Source of the DNA: Chondrosia reniformis
Lineage: Eukaryota > Porifera > Demospongiae > Chondrillida > Chondrillidae
Reading direction: 5' to 3'
Assembly (NCBI GenBank): GCA_947172415.1
Contig: OX359201.1
Span: 2,914,001-2,978,000 of the forward strand
Length of the DNA: 64,000 bases
Shown: positions 35,384 to 46,221 of the stretch, piece by piece
Numbering within the stretch: the first letter of the stretch is position 1
How the letters are laid out: each line of letters starts with the position of its first letter
Notes under the pieces: generated by a model
Databases searched by the model: none
What the model was told of the DNA's origin: nothing
The model's input: the letters and a program-made list of their open reading frames with translations, nothing else
Position numbers and translations under genes: made by a program

Positions 35384-37615
35384 ATGGCCTTAGTACGTGA
35401 ACGTATCGGTGCCACCCGCTGGACTCTCCATCGCTCTAGAACTTATTTAGCATCCTGTGAGGAGTCCTTAAAGATGTTAGTCAATGATGAAACCTTCTAT
35501 AAATTAGAAGAATGGAGCGACAGTATAGCTGAAAGGACCTTCCATGAGACTAAAAAGAGACAGAGGGAGAAGTTCCAGGCCCTGTTGGAAAAAACATCCA
35601 GGAAAGATAAGTTCACACCTATTGACATTAAGAAGGTGGTTGTCAATCTTAGCAAAAAAGAATTGACAACTCATCAGACAAATGTCTTATCTCTAGGACT
35701 AAACTTTATACCTACTCCATCTTCACTTCCACAGGAGGACATCATCACTGGAACTGAGACTCTGGCCCGAACCCTTCCAGGAACACTCGGTGAGAAACTC
35801 AGAAGTGAGGTACAACACTGCCTAGCCAAAGCTGAGGCCCCATGCTCCAACCTGACCAAAAGTCAGCAAGTAGCAATCAAGGAGCTTAGGTCTGATCCTG
35901 AAACCATCATTCTTCCAGCGGATAAAGGGAATGCCACTGTCCTTATGGATAGGAAAGACTATGACCAGAAGATAAGGGCACTCTTGGATGATACGAGTTA
36001 TCAAGCCATTAAGAGAAACCCCACAATGAAGATAGAACGGAAGGTAACTGAAGTTCTAAGGTCACTTGAGAAAAAAGGCAAACTCCCCTCTGATCTGAGG
36101 AAGAAGGTTCAGAACCAAAACAGCTCCACACCTCAGCTCTACGGATTACCAAAAATCCACAAGGCAAGTGTACCCTTGAGACCAATTGTTTCCTCCATTA
36201 ATTCCCCTACCTACAACCTTTCCAGGTACCTGGCAGGGGTATTGTCACCACTATGGGGGAAAACTTCTCACTTTGTGCGAAATTCTCATGACTTTGTCAA
36301 GAAGATCAGGGGAATGGATGTGAACACCGAAGATAAGTTGATCAGTTTCGATGTAAAGAGCCTATTTACCAAAGTACCCATTGATCTATCTCTACAGATC
36401 ATCAGGAGACGACTTGCGCAGGACCCTAACTTGGAGCAACGGACACCCTTGGATGTATCCACCATTGCGGATCTTACAGAACTCTGTCTCAGGACAACGT
36501 ACTTCCTGTACAGTGATGAGTTCTTTGAGCAGAAGGAAGGGGCAGCCATGGGATCTCCTCTCTCCCCGGTGGTAGCGAACATCTTCATGGAGGAATTCGA
36601 AACAGAAGCTCTTCGTGCTGCTGTGATAAGGCCTAAGTTGTGGTTGAGATATGTGGATGACACATTTGTCATCTGGAATTATGGTGACGAGCAGCTGGAG
36701 GACTTCTTGAGTTTCCTCAATGGAAGACATCGCAACATCGAATTTACCATGGAGAAGGAGACCAATGGTTCCTTACCCTTCCTGGATGTGCAAGTAAAGA
36801 AGTGCATGGGAAGTTTGGACACATTTGTGTATAGGAAACCAACACACACAGACAGATACCTTCACTTTACCTCTCATCACCACCCTAGGGTAAAAACTGG
36901 TATCGCACTGTGTCTCAAAGACAGAGCCGAAAAGATTTGTGGACCAAACTCCAGTAGCTTGGAAAAAGAAAAGGAGCACCTGGAAGGAGTACTTCAAGCT
37001 AATGGATACCCTAAATGGGAGGCTCACAGACTGCTCAACAGGAGAAGGCAGACTAAGGGGAGTGAGGATGAGTGTAAACACAAACTCTTTATTCCATATA
37101 TAAAGGGACTCAGTGAGATGATCGATAAAAGCTGTAGAAAAATGGGTATCCAGACCATTTTCTCCAAGCAGAGATCACTGAGAACCGTTTTATCCAACCC
37201 AAAACAGCGACAACCACCTATGGATATCAAGGGTGTAGTTTACCTAATTCCTTGCTCTGAGTGTTCTGCAGTCTACATTGGTGAAACTGGAAGGACCCTG
37301 AAAGTGAGATTGGCAGAACACAAGCGAGCAGTCAGGATGGGGGATGTGAACAACGGTATAGCTGTTCACTCCCTCAAGACTGGCCACTCAATTGCTTGGG
37401 ACAAGGCCCAGATTACAGACAGGGAAACCCACTGGCAAAGGAGAAGGGTCAAAGAAGCCATCAGGATCCAGAAGAGTCAGGTGAGAATGAATTTAGATCA
37501 AGGCATTGTGTTACATCAAGCCTGGAGACGATTTAATATTAATTCTTCCTGTTTTTCTCATTCTGCTGAGGGTCACATGACAGGAAGTGGAAATGGCGGG
37601 AAAAATCCTCTATAA
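35384..37615 (+). CDS. Penelope-like reverse transcriptase with GIY-YIG endonuclease
   Basis: 743 codons. The PLE signature LPADKGNATVLMDR is at 177-190 and LYGLPKIHK at 252-260. RT motif A (FDVKSLFTKVP) is at 322-332, B (GAAMGSPLSPVVAN) at 386-399 and C (YVDD) at 423-426. Then come LPFLDV at 464-469, RKPTHTDRYL at 484-493, a basic linker, and a GIY-YIG nuclease with GVVY 617-620, YIG 631-633, TGRTLKVR 635-642 and a late Glu in RRRVKEA. All catalytic residues are present. It would reverse-transcribe at a nick made by its own nuclease. The start shown is simply the first ATG after an in-frame TGA at 35327, and the ancestral protein probably began further upstream. This is the only RT in the window that could still be active. 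Confidence 0.93.
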   Translation: MALVRERIGATRWTLHRSRTYLASCEESLKMLVNDETFYKLEEWSDSIAERTFHETKKRQREKFQALLEKTSRKDKFTPIDIKKVVVNLSKKELTTHQTNVLSLGLNFIPTPSSLPQEDIITGTETLARTLPGTLGEKLRSEVQHCLAKAEAPCSNLTKSQQVAIKELRSDPETIILPADKGNATVLMDRKDYDQKIRALLDDTSYQAIKRNPTMKIERKVTEVLRSLEKKGKLPSDLRKKVQNQNSSTPQLYGLPKIHKASVPLRPIVSSINSPTYNLSRYLAGVLSPLWGKTSHFVRNSHDFVKKIRGMDVNTEDKLISFDVKSLFTKVPIDLSLQIIRRRLAQDPNLEQRTPLDVSTIADLTELCLRTTYFLYSDEFFEQKEGAAMGSPLSPVVANIFMEEFETEALRAAVIRPKLWLRYVDDTFVIWNYGDEQLEDFLSFLNGRHRNIEFTMEKETNGSLPFLDVQVKKCMGSLDTFVYRKPTHTDRYLHFTSHHHPRVKTGIALCLKDRAEKICGPNSSSLEKEKEHLEGVLQANGYPKWEAHRLLNRRRQTKGSEDECKHKLFIPYIKGLSEMIDKSCRKMGIQTIFSKQRSLRTVLSNPKQRQPPMDIKGVVYLIPCSECSAVYIGETGRTLKVRLAEHKRAVRMGDVNNGIAVHSLKTGHSIAWDKAQITDRETHWQRRRVKEAIRIQKSQVRMNLDQGIVLHQAWRRFNINSSCFSHSAEGHMTGSGNGGKNPL

Positions 37616-37648
37616 ATAGAGGCAATTCTTCCACTCAACCATCAGTCA

Positions 37649-37726
37649 CTGAGGAAGACCCCCAGGGTCGAAACGTTTGACCAAGAATTGAAAGAAACCA
37701 ACTGCGTTTTTAAACGCTCAAAAGTC
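37649..37726 (+). ncRNA. Hammerhead-like RNA element, PLE2 3' end
   Basis: Third copy of the 35055-35132 element in PLE2, with identical core and hairpin, ending 24 bp before the element boundary at 37750. Confidence 0.5.
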
Positions 37727-37750
37727 GAAGGATGTACCATCCCAAAGATA

Positions 37751-40700
37751 GTTGTAGGTACTAGATGTGTGTACTAGTTTTGTACTAGTTGTTTTTGTTA
37801 GTTACTAGTTGTAAGTACTAATTGTTTGTGCTAGTTTTATGTTCTAGTTGAATGTACTAGTTATATGTACTATTTATATGTTCTAGTTATGTGTGTATGT
37901 TCTATGTATTTTTGTTCTAATTGAATGTACTAGTTGTATGTACGTACTAGGTATATGTACTAGATATGTACCAGTTATATTTACAAGTACTATGAACTAA
38001 TTGTATGTAATGGCTATGTACCTGTTATATGTTCTAGTTGTATGTACTAGTTTTATATACCCATTCTATGTACCAGTTCTATGTACTAATTATAGAACTA
38101 ATTGTATGTGCTACTTGTGTGTACTAGTTGTATGTACTAGGTGTTTGTACTGGTTGTATGTGCTAGTACTGGTTGTATTTACTACTTCTAGGTACTCTTT
38201 GTATGTACTAGCTGTATGGACTAGTAATAGTTATATTTACTAGTTGTATGTACTAGTTGTATGCACTAAATGTAGGTTCTAGTACTGGTTTAACTATGTA
38301 ATAGGTAGGTCCTAGTTTTATGTACTAGTTGTATGTACTCGTTCTATGTACTAATTGTATGGACTAGTTGTATGTACTAGGTGTATGAACTAGTTATATG
38401 TAGTAGTTGTGTGTACTAGTTGTATGTACTAATTGTAAGTTTTAGGTGTATGTACTAGTTTTACGTACCAGTTGTATGTACCAGTTTTATGTGGTAGATT
38501 TATGTACACGTTCTGTGAACAAGCTGTGTGTATTAGTTGTATCTAATACTTCTATGAACTAGGTGTGTGTAATTGTTTATGTACAAGCTATATTTACTAG
38601 TTTTAGTTACTAGTTGTATATACTAGTTGTATGTACTAGTAACTAGTTGTTAGTACAAGTTATATGTACTAGTTGTATTTATTATTTGTATGTGCTAGTT
38701 GTATGTTTCAGTTGTATGTACTAGTTGTATGTTCTAATTGTGTGGACTAGTTATATGTACTAGTTGTATATACTAGTTTTATATACTAGTTGTGGCACTA
38801 GTTTTATGTAATAGTTGTATGTACTAGATGTATGTACTATTTGTAAGACTAGATTTATGTACTAGTTGTAAGTAGTAGATGTATTTACTAGTTGGAAGTA
38901 ATCGTTCTATGTACTAGTTTTATGAAGTAGTTGCATATACTAGTTTTAGGTACAAGTTGTATATATTTGTAGCTAGTTGTATGTACTAGTTGTATGTACT
39001 CGTAGCTAGTTGTATGTACTAGTTGTATGTACTAGTTATATGTACTAGTACTGGTTTTATTTACTAGTTGTAGGTACTAGTTGTAGGTACTAGATGTGTG
39101 TACTAGTTTTGTACTAGTTGTTTTTGTTAGTTACTAGTTGTAGGTACTAATTGCTTGTGCTAGTTTTATGTTCTAGTTGAATGTACTAGTTATATGTACT
39201 ATTTATATGTTCTAGTTATGTGTGTATGTTCTATGTATTTTTGTTCTAATTGAATGTACTAGTTGTATGTACATACTAGGTATATGTACTAGATGTGTAC
39301 CAGTTATATTTACAAGTACTATGAACTAATTGTATGTAATGGCTATGTACCTGTTATATGTTCTAGTTGTATGTACTAGTTTTATATACCCATTCTATGT
39401 ACCAGTTCTATGTACTAATTATAGAACTAATTGTATGTGCTACTTGTGTGTACTAGTTGTATGGACAAGGTGTATGTACTAGTTGTATGTACTAAGTGTT
39501 TGTACTAGTTGTATGTGCTAGTACTGGTTGTATTTACTACTTCTAGGTACTCTTTGTATGTACTAGCTGTATGGACTAGTAATAGTTATATTTACTAGTT
39601 GTATGTACTAGTTGTATGCACTAATTGTAGGTTCTAGTACTAGTTTAACTATGTAATAGGTAGGTCCTAGTTTTATGTACTAGTTGTATGTACTCGTTCT
39701 ATGTACTAATTGTATGGACTAGTTGTATGTACTAGTTTTATATACCCATTCTATGTACCAGTTCTATGTACTAATTATAGAACTAATTGTATGTGCTACT
39801 TGTGTGTACTAGTTGTATGGACTAGGTGTATGTACTAATTGTATGTACTAGGTGTTTGTACTAGTTGTATGTGCTAGTACTGGTTGAATTTACTACTTCT
39901 AGGTACTCTTTGTATGTACTAGCTGTATGGACTAGTACTAGTTATATTTACTAGTTGTATGTACTTGTTGTATGCACTAATTGTAGGTTCTAGTACTAGT
40001 TTAACTATGTAATAGGTAGGTCCTAGTTTTATGTACTAGTTGTATGTGCTCGTTCTGTGTACTAATTGTATGGACTAGTTGTATGTACTAGGTGTATGAA
40101 CTAGTTATATGTAGTAGTTGTGTGTACTAGTTGTATGTACTAATTGTAAGTTTTAGGTGTATGTACTAGTTTTACGTACCAGTTGTATGTACCAGTTTTA
40201 TGTGGTAGATTTATGTACACGTTCTGTGAACAAGCTGTGTGTACTAGTTGTATCTAATACTTCTATGAACTAGGTGTGTGTAATTGTTTATGTACAAGCT
40301 ATATTTACTATATAGTTGTAGTTACTAGTTGTATGTACTAGTTGTATGTACAAGTTATATGTACTAGTTGTATTTATTATTTGTATGTGCTAGTTGTATG
40401 TTTCAGTTGTATGTACTAGTTGTATGTTCTAATTGTGTGTACTAGTTATATGTACTATAGAGTTGTATGTACGCGATACTAGTTTGTGTACTAGTTGTTT
40501 GTACAAGTTATATTTAGTAGTTGTTTGTACTAGTTACATGTACTATTTGTATTTACTAGTTGTATGTTCTAATTGTTTGTACTAGTTATATAAAAAGTAT
40601 ATGTACTAGTTGTATGTACTAGTTGTATGTACTAGTAACTAGTTGTATGTACAAGTTATATGTACTAGTTGTATTTATTATTTGTATGTGCTAGTTGTAT

Positions 40701-42252
40701 GTTTCAGTTGTATATACTTGTTGTATGTTCTAATTGTGTATACTAGTTATATGTACTATATAGTTGTATGTACTCGATACTAGTTTGTGTACTAGTTGTT
40801 TGTACAAGTTATATTTAGTAGTTGTTTGTACTAGTTACATGTACTATTTGTATTTACTAGTTGTATGTTCTAATTGTTTGTACTAGTTATATAATAAGTA
40901 TATGTTGTATGTACTAGTTGTATGTACTAGTAACTAGTTGTATGTACAAGTTATATGTACTAGTTGTATGTACAAGTTATATGTACTAGTTGTATTTATT
41001 ATTTGTATGTGCTAGTTGTATGTTTCAGTTGTATGTACTAGTTGTATGTTCTAATTGTGTATACTAGTTATATGTACTATATAGTTCTATATATATATGT
41101 ACTATATAGTTGTATGTACTCGATACTAGTTTGTGTACTAGTTGTTTGTACAGGTTATATTTAGTAGTTGTTTGTACTAGTTACATGTACTATTTGTATT
41201 TACTAGTTGTATGTTCTAATTGTTTGTACTAGTTATATAATAAGTATATGTACTAGTTGTATGTACTAGGTGTATGTAATAGTTATAGGTTCTAGTACTA
41301 GTTATAGTGGTTACTAGGTGGGTACAAGTTGTATGTACTAGTTGTTTGTACTATTTGTATGTACTAATTGTATATACTTGTTGATTTTACAAGTTGTGTG
41401 TACTAGTACTAGTTATATTCATTAGTTGTAGGTACAAGTTGTATGTAATAGTTGTGTGTAATAGTTTAATGTAATTGTTATATGTACTAGTTGTATGTAC
41501 TAGTTGTATGTACTAGTTGTATGTATATAATACTTGTCTGTACTAGCTGTGTACTAGTTAAATATACTAGTTTTATGTGGTAGTTTTATGTTTACGTTCT
41601 ATGAACAAGCTGTATGTACTAATGTCTTGTAGTTCGTACTAGTTGTATGTATGAGTTTTATGTACTCTTTTTATGTACTAGTTTAGTTGCATACACTAGT
41701 ATCTAGTTGTATGTACTAGTTGTATGCCCTGGTTGTGTGTACTAGTTATGTATACTACTTGTATGTCCTAGTTGTATATACTAGGTGTATGTACTATTTA
41801 TATATACTAGTTATATGTTTATGGACTAGTTATATGTACTAGTTGTATATACTAGTTGTAGGTTCTAGTTCTAGTTATACTATGTACTAGGTAGATCCTA
41901 ATTGAATGTACTATATACAAGTTCATGTATTATTTGTAGTTATATGTGTATGTAATAAGTATATGTACTAGTGGTATGTACTAGGTTTATGTACTAGTTT
42001 TATGTACTAGTTGTATGGACTAGTATTAGTGATATATAATAGTTGTAGGTACAAGTTGTATGTACTAGTTGTATGTAATAGTTGTATCTACTAGTTATGT
42101 ACCAATTGTATGTACTAGTTGTATGTATATATAACTTGTATGTACTAGCTGTGTACTAGTTGTATATACTAGTTTTATGTGGTAGTTGTATGTTCACCTT
42201 CTATGAACTAGCTGTATTTACTAGTGTCTTGTTGTTGGTACTAGTTGTATGT
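37751..42252 (+). repeat. 13-bp minisatellite array with higher-order repeats
   Basis: Forward satellite. A unit of about 1.33 kb starting gttgtaggtactagatgtgtg at 37751 recurs from 39080 with high identity. A unit of about 0.3 kb recurs three times between about 40320 and 41270. A tatacccattctatg block appears at about 38048, 39385 and 39740. There is no gene. Long open frames here are translated satellite. Confidence 0.93.
39080..39089 (+). other. Empty-site paralogue of the PLE2 insertion
   Basis: GTTGTAGGTA occurs here once, joining the left-flank and right-flank sequences of PLE2 (copies of 32714-33064 and 37751 onward) without the element. This supports the 10-bp duplication call. Confidence 0.8.
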
Positions 42253-42482
42253 ATGAAAAATCTAAGATACCATTTTCCTACATGCTTTGCCTATTCTGTA
42301 AAGAGCCTATAGGAAAACTAAACCTGAAGAGAGCTTTGGATGAAGATACAGGAGTCTTTTCTTCCTTCTTTTCCCTTCTTTCATCTTCTTCTCCACTGGG
42401 TCAGACAGCCGTTTCTTGGAATTCCACCCTTCATCAGTGATCCTGGGAGTCTCTTTATCTTGATCTTCTTTGAATCCTTGGC
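42253..42482 (-). mobile_element. Solo tail of the third PLE family, inverted copy
   Basis: About 230 bp matching 14512-14764 in reverse orientation, with the atttttcat end joined to satellite at 42253. A short open frame across it on the plus strand is antisense and not a gene. Confidence 0.6.
42412..42437 (-). ncRNA. Hammerhead-like core in the inverted PLE tail
   Basis: Minus-strand CTGATGA (42437-42431), stem remnant, GAAA (42415-42412). It is the counterpart of 14576-14601, with one stem base changed. Confidence 0.35.
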
Positions 42483-42899
42483 GCTCTGTGCTAAATCTAG
42501 GGGCCTTATGTACACTATTTTGGCGCCAAAAGTTAAATAAGGTGTTAATTAAGACACATGATGAAATTTAATTTTATGAAAGTAATGTAAGTCAAATTAA
42601 ATTTTATGAATTAAATCTATTAGTAATCTTGCTTGTACAGGTAAAACAGATTCAGCCTAACCATAGACACAAGTATATAGGACATATTACATAAGTCTAC
42701 CTTTAGGTCTTATAGTAGTAACATTCCTTTGGAGGTGGGGTAACACAATATGGGGTAACACAAGACAGTCCTTAAGAATACTAGCTACTTTTTGTTTATA
42801 CTTGATTCTAACTAGAGGCTGCCGGGATAGGAAGGTTTTAAAGGTTGATTTTAGCTTAAAGTATTTGTAACCCTGCTTAATAAGCAGGGTTACAAATAC
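42483..42899. other. Unassigned non-satellite segment ending in a palindrome
   Basis: AT-rich, 417 bp. It may be upstream PLE sequence of the adjoining tail or a separate insertion. It contains a repeated tggggtaacaca word at 42735-42765 and ends in the palindrome at 42861-42899. No open frame is supported. Confidence 0.5.
42861..42899. repeat. 39-bp near-perfect palindrome
   Basis: gtatttgtaaccctgctta, one a, then its exact reverse complement (19-bp arms). It lies exactly at the boundary with the satellite. Confidence 0.9.
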
Positions 42900-45800
42900 G
42901 AGTTTTATGTACCCTTTCTATGTACTAGTTGCATGTACTAGTTTCTAGTTGTATCTAATAGTTGTATGCACTGGTTGTGTGGACTAGTTGTATAAATTAC
43001 TTGTTTGTCCTAGTTGTATGTACTAGGTGTATGTACTATTTATATACTAGTTATATGTGTATGTACTAGTTATATGTACTAGTTGTATATACTAGTTGTG
43101 GGTTCTAGTTCTAGTTATACTAGGTACTAGGTAGATCCTAGTTGCATGTACTAGATACAAGTTGATGAACTATTTGTATGTACTAGTTATATGTGTATGT
43201 ATTAAGAATATGTACTAGTTGTCTGAACTAGTTATATTGTACTAGTTTTTTGGACTAGTTGTATGTACTAGTTTTATGAACTTGTTCTATGAACTAGTGG
43301 TGTGTACTACTTGTATTTGCTAGTTGTATATACTACTAGTAATATATAACAGTTGTGTGTTCTAGTTATATGTACTAGTTGTATGAAGTAGGTGGATGTA
43401 CTAGTTTTATGAACTCGTATGTACTCATTGCTAGTTTTATGTACTAGTTGTATGTACTAGTTGTATGTATTAGTTGTATGTACTAGTTATATGTACTAGT
43501 TGTATGTACTAGTTGCATGTATTAGTTGTATGTACTAGTTGTATCTACTAGCTGTGTGAACTAGTTCTGTGTACTAGTTATATGAACTAGCTGTATGAAG
43601 TAGGTGTATGTACTAGTTTTATGTCTCGTATGTTCTCATTGCTGGTTTTATGTACTAGTTGTATGTACTAGTTGTATGTATTAGTTGTATGTACTAGTTA
43701 TATGTACTAGTTGTGTGAACTAGTTCTATGTACTAGTTCTATGTACTAGTTGTATGAAGTAGTTGTATGTATTAGTTGTGTGTACTAGTTATATGTATTA
43801 GTTGTGTGAACCAGTTCTGTGTACTAGTTATATGTACTAGTTTTATATACTAGTTGTATATACTAGTTGTAGGACTAGATTTATGTAATAGTTGTATGTA
43901 CTAGATGTATGTACTAATTGTAAGTACTTATTCTATGTACTAGTTGTATGAAGTAGTTGTATGTACTAGTAACTCATTGCATGGTCTAGTTGTATGTACT
44001 AGTTGTATTTCCTAAGTGTAAGTAATAGTTCTATGAACTAGCTGAATGTACTAGATGTAAATACTAGTTGTATGTCCTAGTTGTATGAACTACTAACTAG
44101 TGGTATGGTCTAGTTGTATGTATAAGTTGTATGTACCAGTTGTATGTACTGTTTTTATGTACTGGTACCAGTTATATTTACTAGTAATCAGAAATAGTAG
44201 TATGTAATAGTTGTTAGTACTATTTATACATACTAGTTATATGTACTAGTTATATATACTATGTGTATGTACTAGGTACATATACTAGGCATACATACTA
44301 GTTATGTACTTCTTGTATGTACTAGTTATATGTAATATTTTTATGTACTAGTTGTATGTACTAGTTGTATGTACTATTTGTAGGACTAGTTTTATGCACG
44401 AGTTGTATGTAGTAGATGTATTTGCTAGTTGTAAGTAATCGTTCTATGTACTGGTTTTATGAAGTAGTTGTATATACTAGTTTTAGGTACAAGTTGTATG
44501 TACTGGTTGTATGTACTCGTAGCTAGTTGTATTTACAAGTTGTATGTACTAGTTATATGTACTAGTACTAGTTTTATTTACTAGTTGTAGGTAATAGTTG
44601 TACGTACTAGTTGTAGGTACTAGTTGAATTTACTATCTGAATGTAATATTTGTATGTACTAATTGTGTGTACTCGTTCTATGTACTAGTTTTATGTACTA
44701 GTTGCATGTATTCATTCTATACACTAGTTGCATGGACTAGTTGTATGTACTAGTTTTATATACTAGTTTTATGCAGTAGTTGTGTGTACTAGTTGTATCT
44801 AATACTTCTATAAACTAGTGGTGTGTAATTGTTTATGTACTAACTATATTTACTAGTTGTATGTACTAGTAACTAGTTGTATGTACAAGTTAAATGTACT
44901 AGTTGTATTTATTAGTTGTATGAGCTAGTTGTATGTTACAGTTGTATGTACTAGTTGTATGAACTAGTTGTATGTACTCGATACTAGTTGTGTGTACTAG
45001 TTGTGCGTACTAGTTATATGTACTAGTTTTACGTATTAGTTGTATGTACTAGTTGTATGTACAAGTTATATGTACTAGTTGTATTTATTAGTTGTATGTA
45101 CTAGTTGAATGTACTAGTTGTTTGTACTAGTTCTATGTACTAGTTGCATGTACTAGTGTTATGCACTATTTATATGTACTAGTTGTAAGTACTAGTTGTA
45201 GGTTCTAGTACTCGTTGTAACAGGTACTAGGTAGGTTCTATAGTTGTATGTACTAGTTCAATGTACCAGTTGGATGTTCTAGTTTTTTTCTAGTTGCATA
45301 CACTATTTATATGTACTAGTTACCTTTGTATGAATTAGTTTTATGTAGCAGTTGTGATTACTAGATATATGTACTAGTTGTGTGTACTAGTTGTATGTAG
45401 TAGTTGTATGTAGTAGTTGTATGTACTAGTTGTAAGTACTAGTTTTATGTACTCAATACTTGTTGTGTGAACTAGTTGTATGTTCTAGTTTATGTTCTAG
45501 TTGTATATACTATTTATATGTACTTGTTACCTGTGTATAGACTAGTTTTATATAGTAGTTGTGTGTACTAGTTATATGTGTATGTAAAAAGTATATGTAC
45601 TAGTTGTATGTACTAGGTGTATGTAATAGTTATAGGTTCTAGTACTAGTTATTGTGGTTAACAGGTGGGTACAAGTTGTATATACTACCTGTTTGTACTA
45701 TTTGTATGTATTAATTGTATGTACTAGTTGATTTTACTTGTTGTATATACTAGTACAAGTTATATTTACTAGTTGTAGGTACAAGTTGTATGTAGTAGTT

Positions 45801-46221
45801 GCATGTGGTGGTTGTATGTACAAATTGCATATACTGGTTGTATGTAATAGTTGCATGTACTAGTTATGTACCAATTGTATGAATTAGTTGTTTGTATATA
45901 TAACTTGTATGTACTAGCTGTGTACTAGTTGTATATACTAGTTTTATGTGGTAGTTTTATGTTCACCTTCTATGAACTAGCTGTATGAACTAATGTCTTG
46001 TTGTTCATACTAGTTGTATGTATGAGTTTTATGTATTCTTTCTATGTACTAGTTGCATGTACTAGTTTCTTGTTGTATGTACTAGTCGTGTGCACTGGTT
46101 GTGTGTACTAGTTGTATATATTACTTCTTTGTCCTAGTTGTCTGTACTAGGTGTATGTACTATTAATATATACTAGTTATATGTGTATGGTCTAGTTGTA
46201 TGTACTAGTTGTATGTACCAG
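42900..46221 (+). repeat. 13-bp minisatellite array, forward orientation
   Basis: Forward satellite. The block at 44380-44610 is a partial copy of the 32714-33063 unit. A cttgttgttc block recurs near 42230 and 46005. No gene. Confidence 0.94.

Larger units (their letters stand above)
33065..37750. mobile_element. PLE2: composite Penelope-like element with exact target duplication
   Basis: 4,686 bp in three parts: an inverted 5'-truncated copy (33065-34327), a direct 5'-truncated copy (34320-35132 plus its tail), and a full-length copy (35133-37750). GTTGTAGGTA flanks both sides (33055-33064 and 37751-37760). The left end has a 34-bp extension (33065-33098) absent from the right end, as described for Penelope. 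The same 34-bp sequence also joins the direct copy to the full copy. The satellite repeat at 39060-39100 looks like the empty site. Confidence 0.92.

Noticed and set aside
38001-38243. 80-codon frame rich in Tyr, Leu, Val and Cys
   Set aside because: It is translated minisatellite (repeated YVLVVCT-type units). The frame of 13-bp repeats stays open by chance.
42249-42540. Two overlapping 63-66 codon frames
   Set aside because: Antisense of a PLE tail that has the same sequence, non-coding, at 14512-14764.
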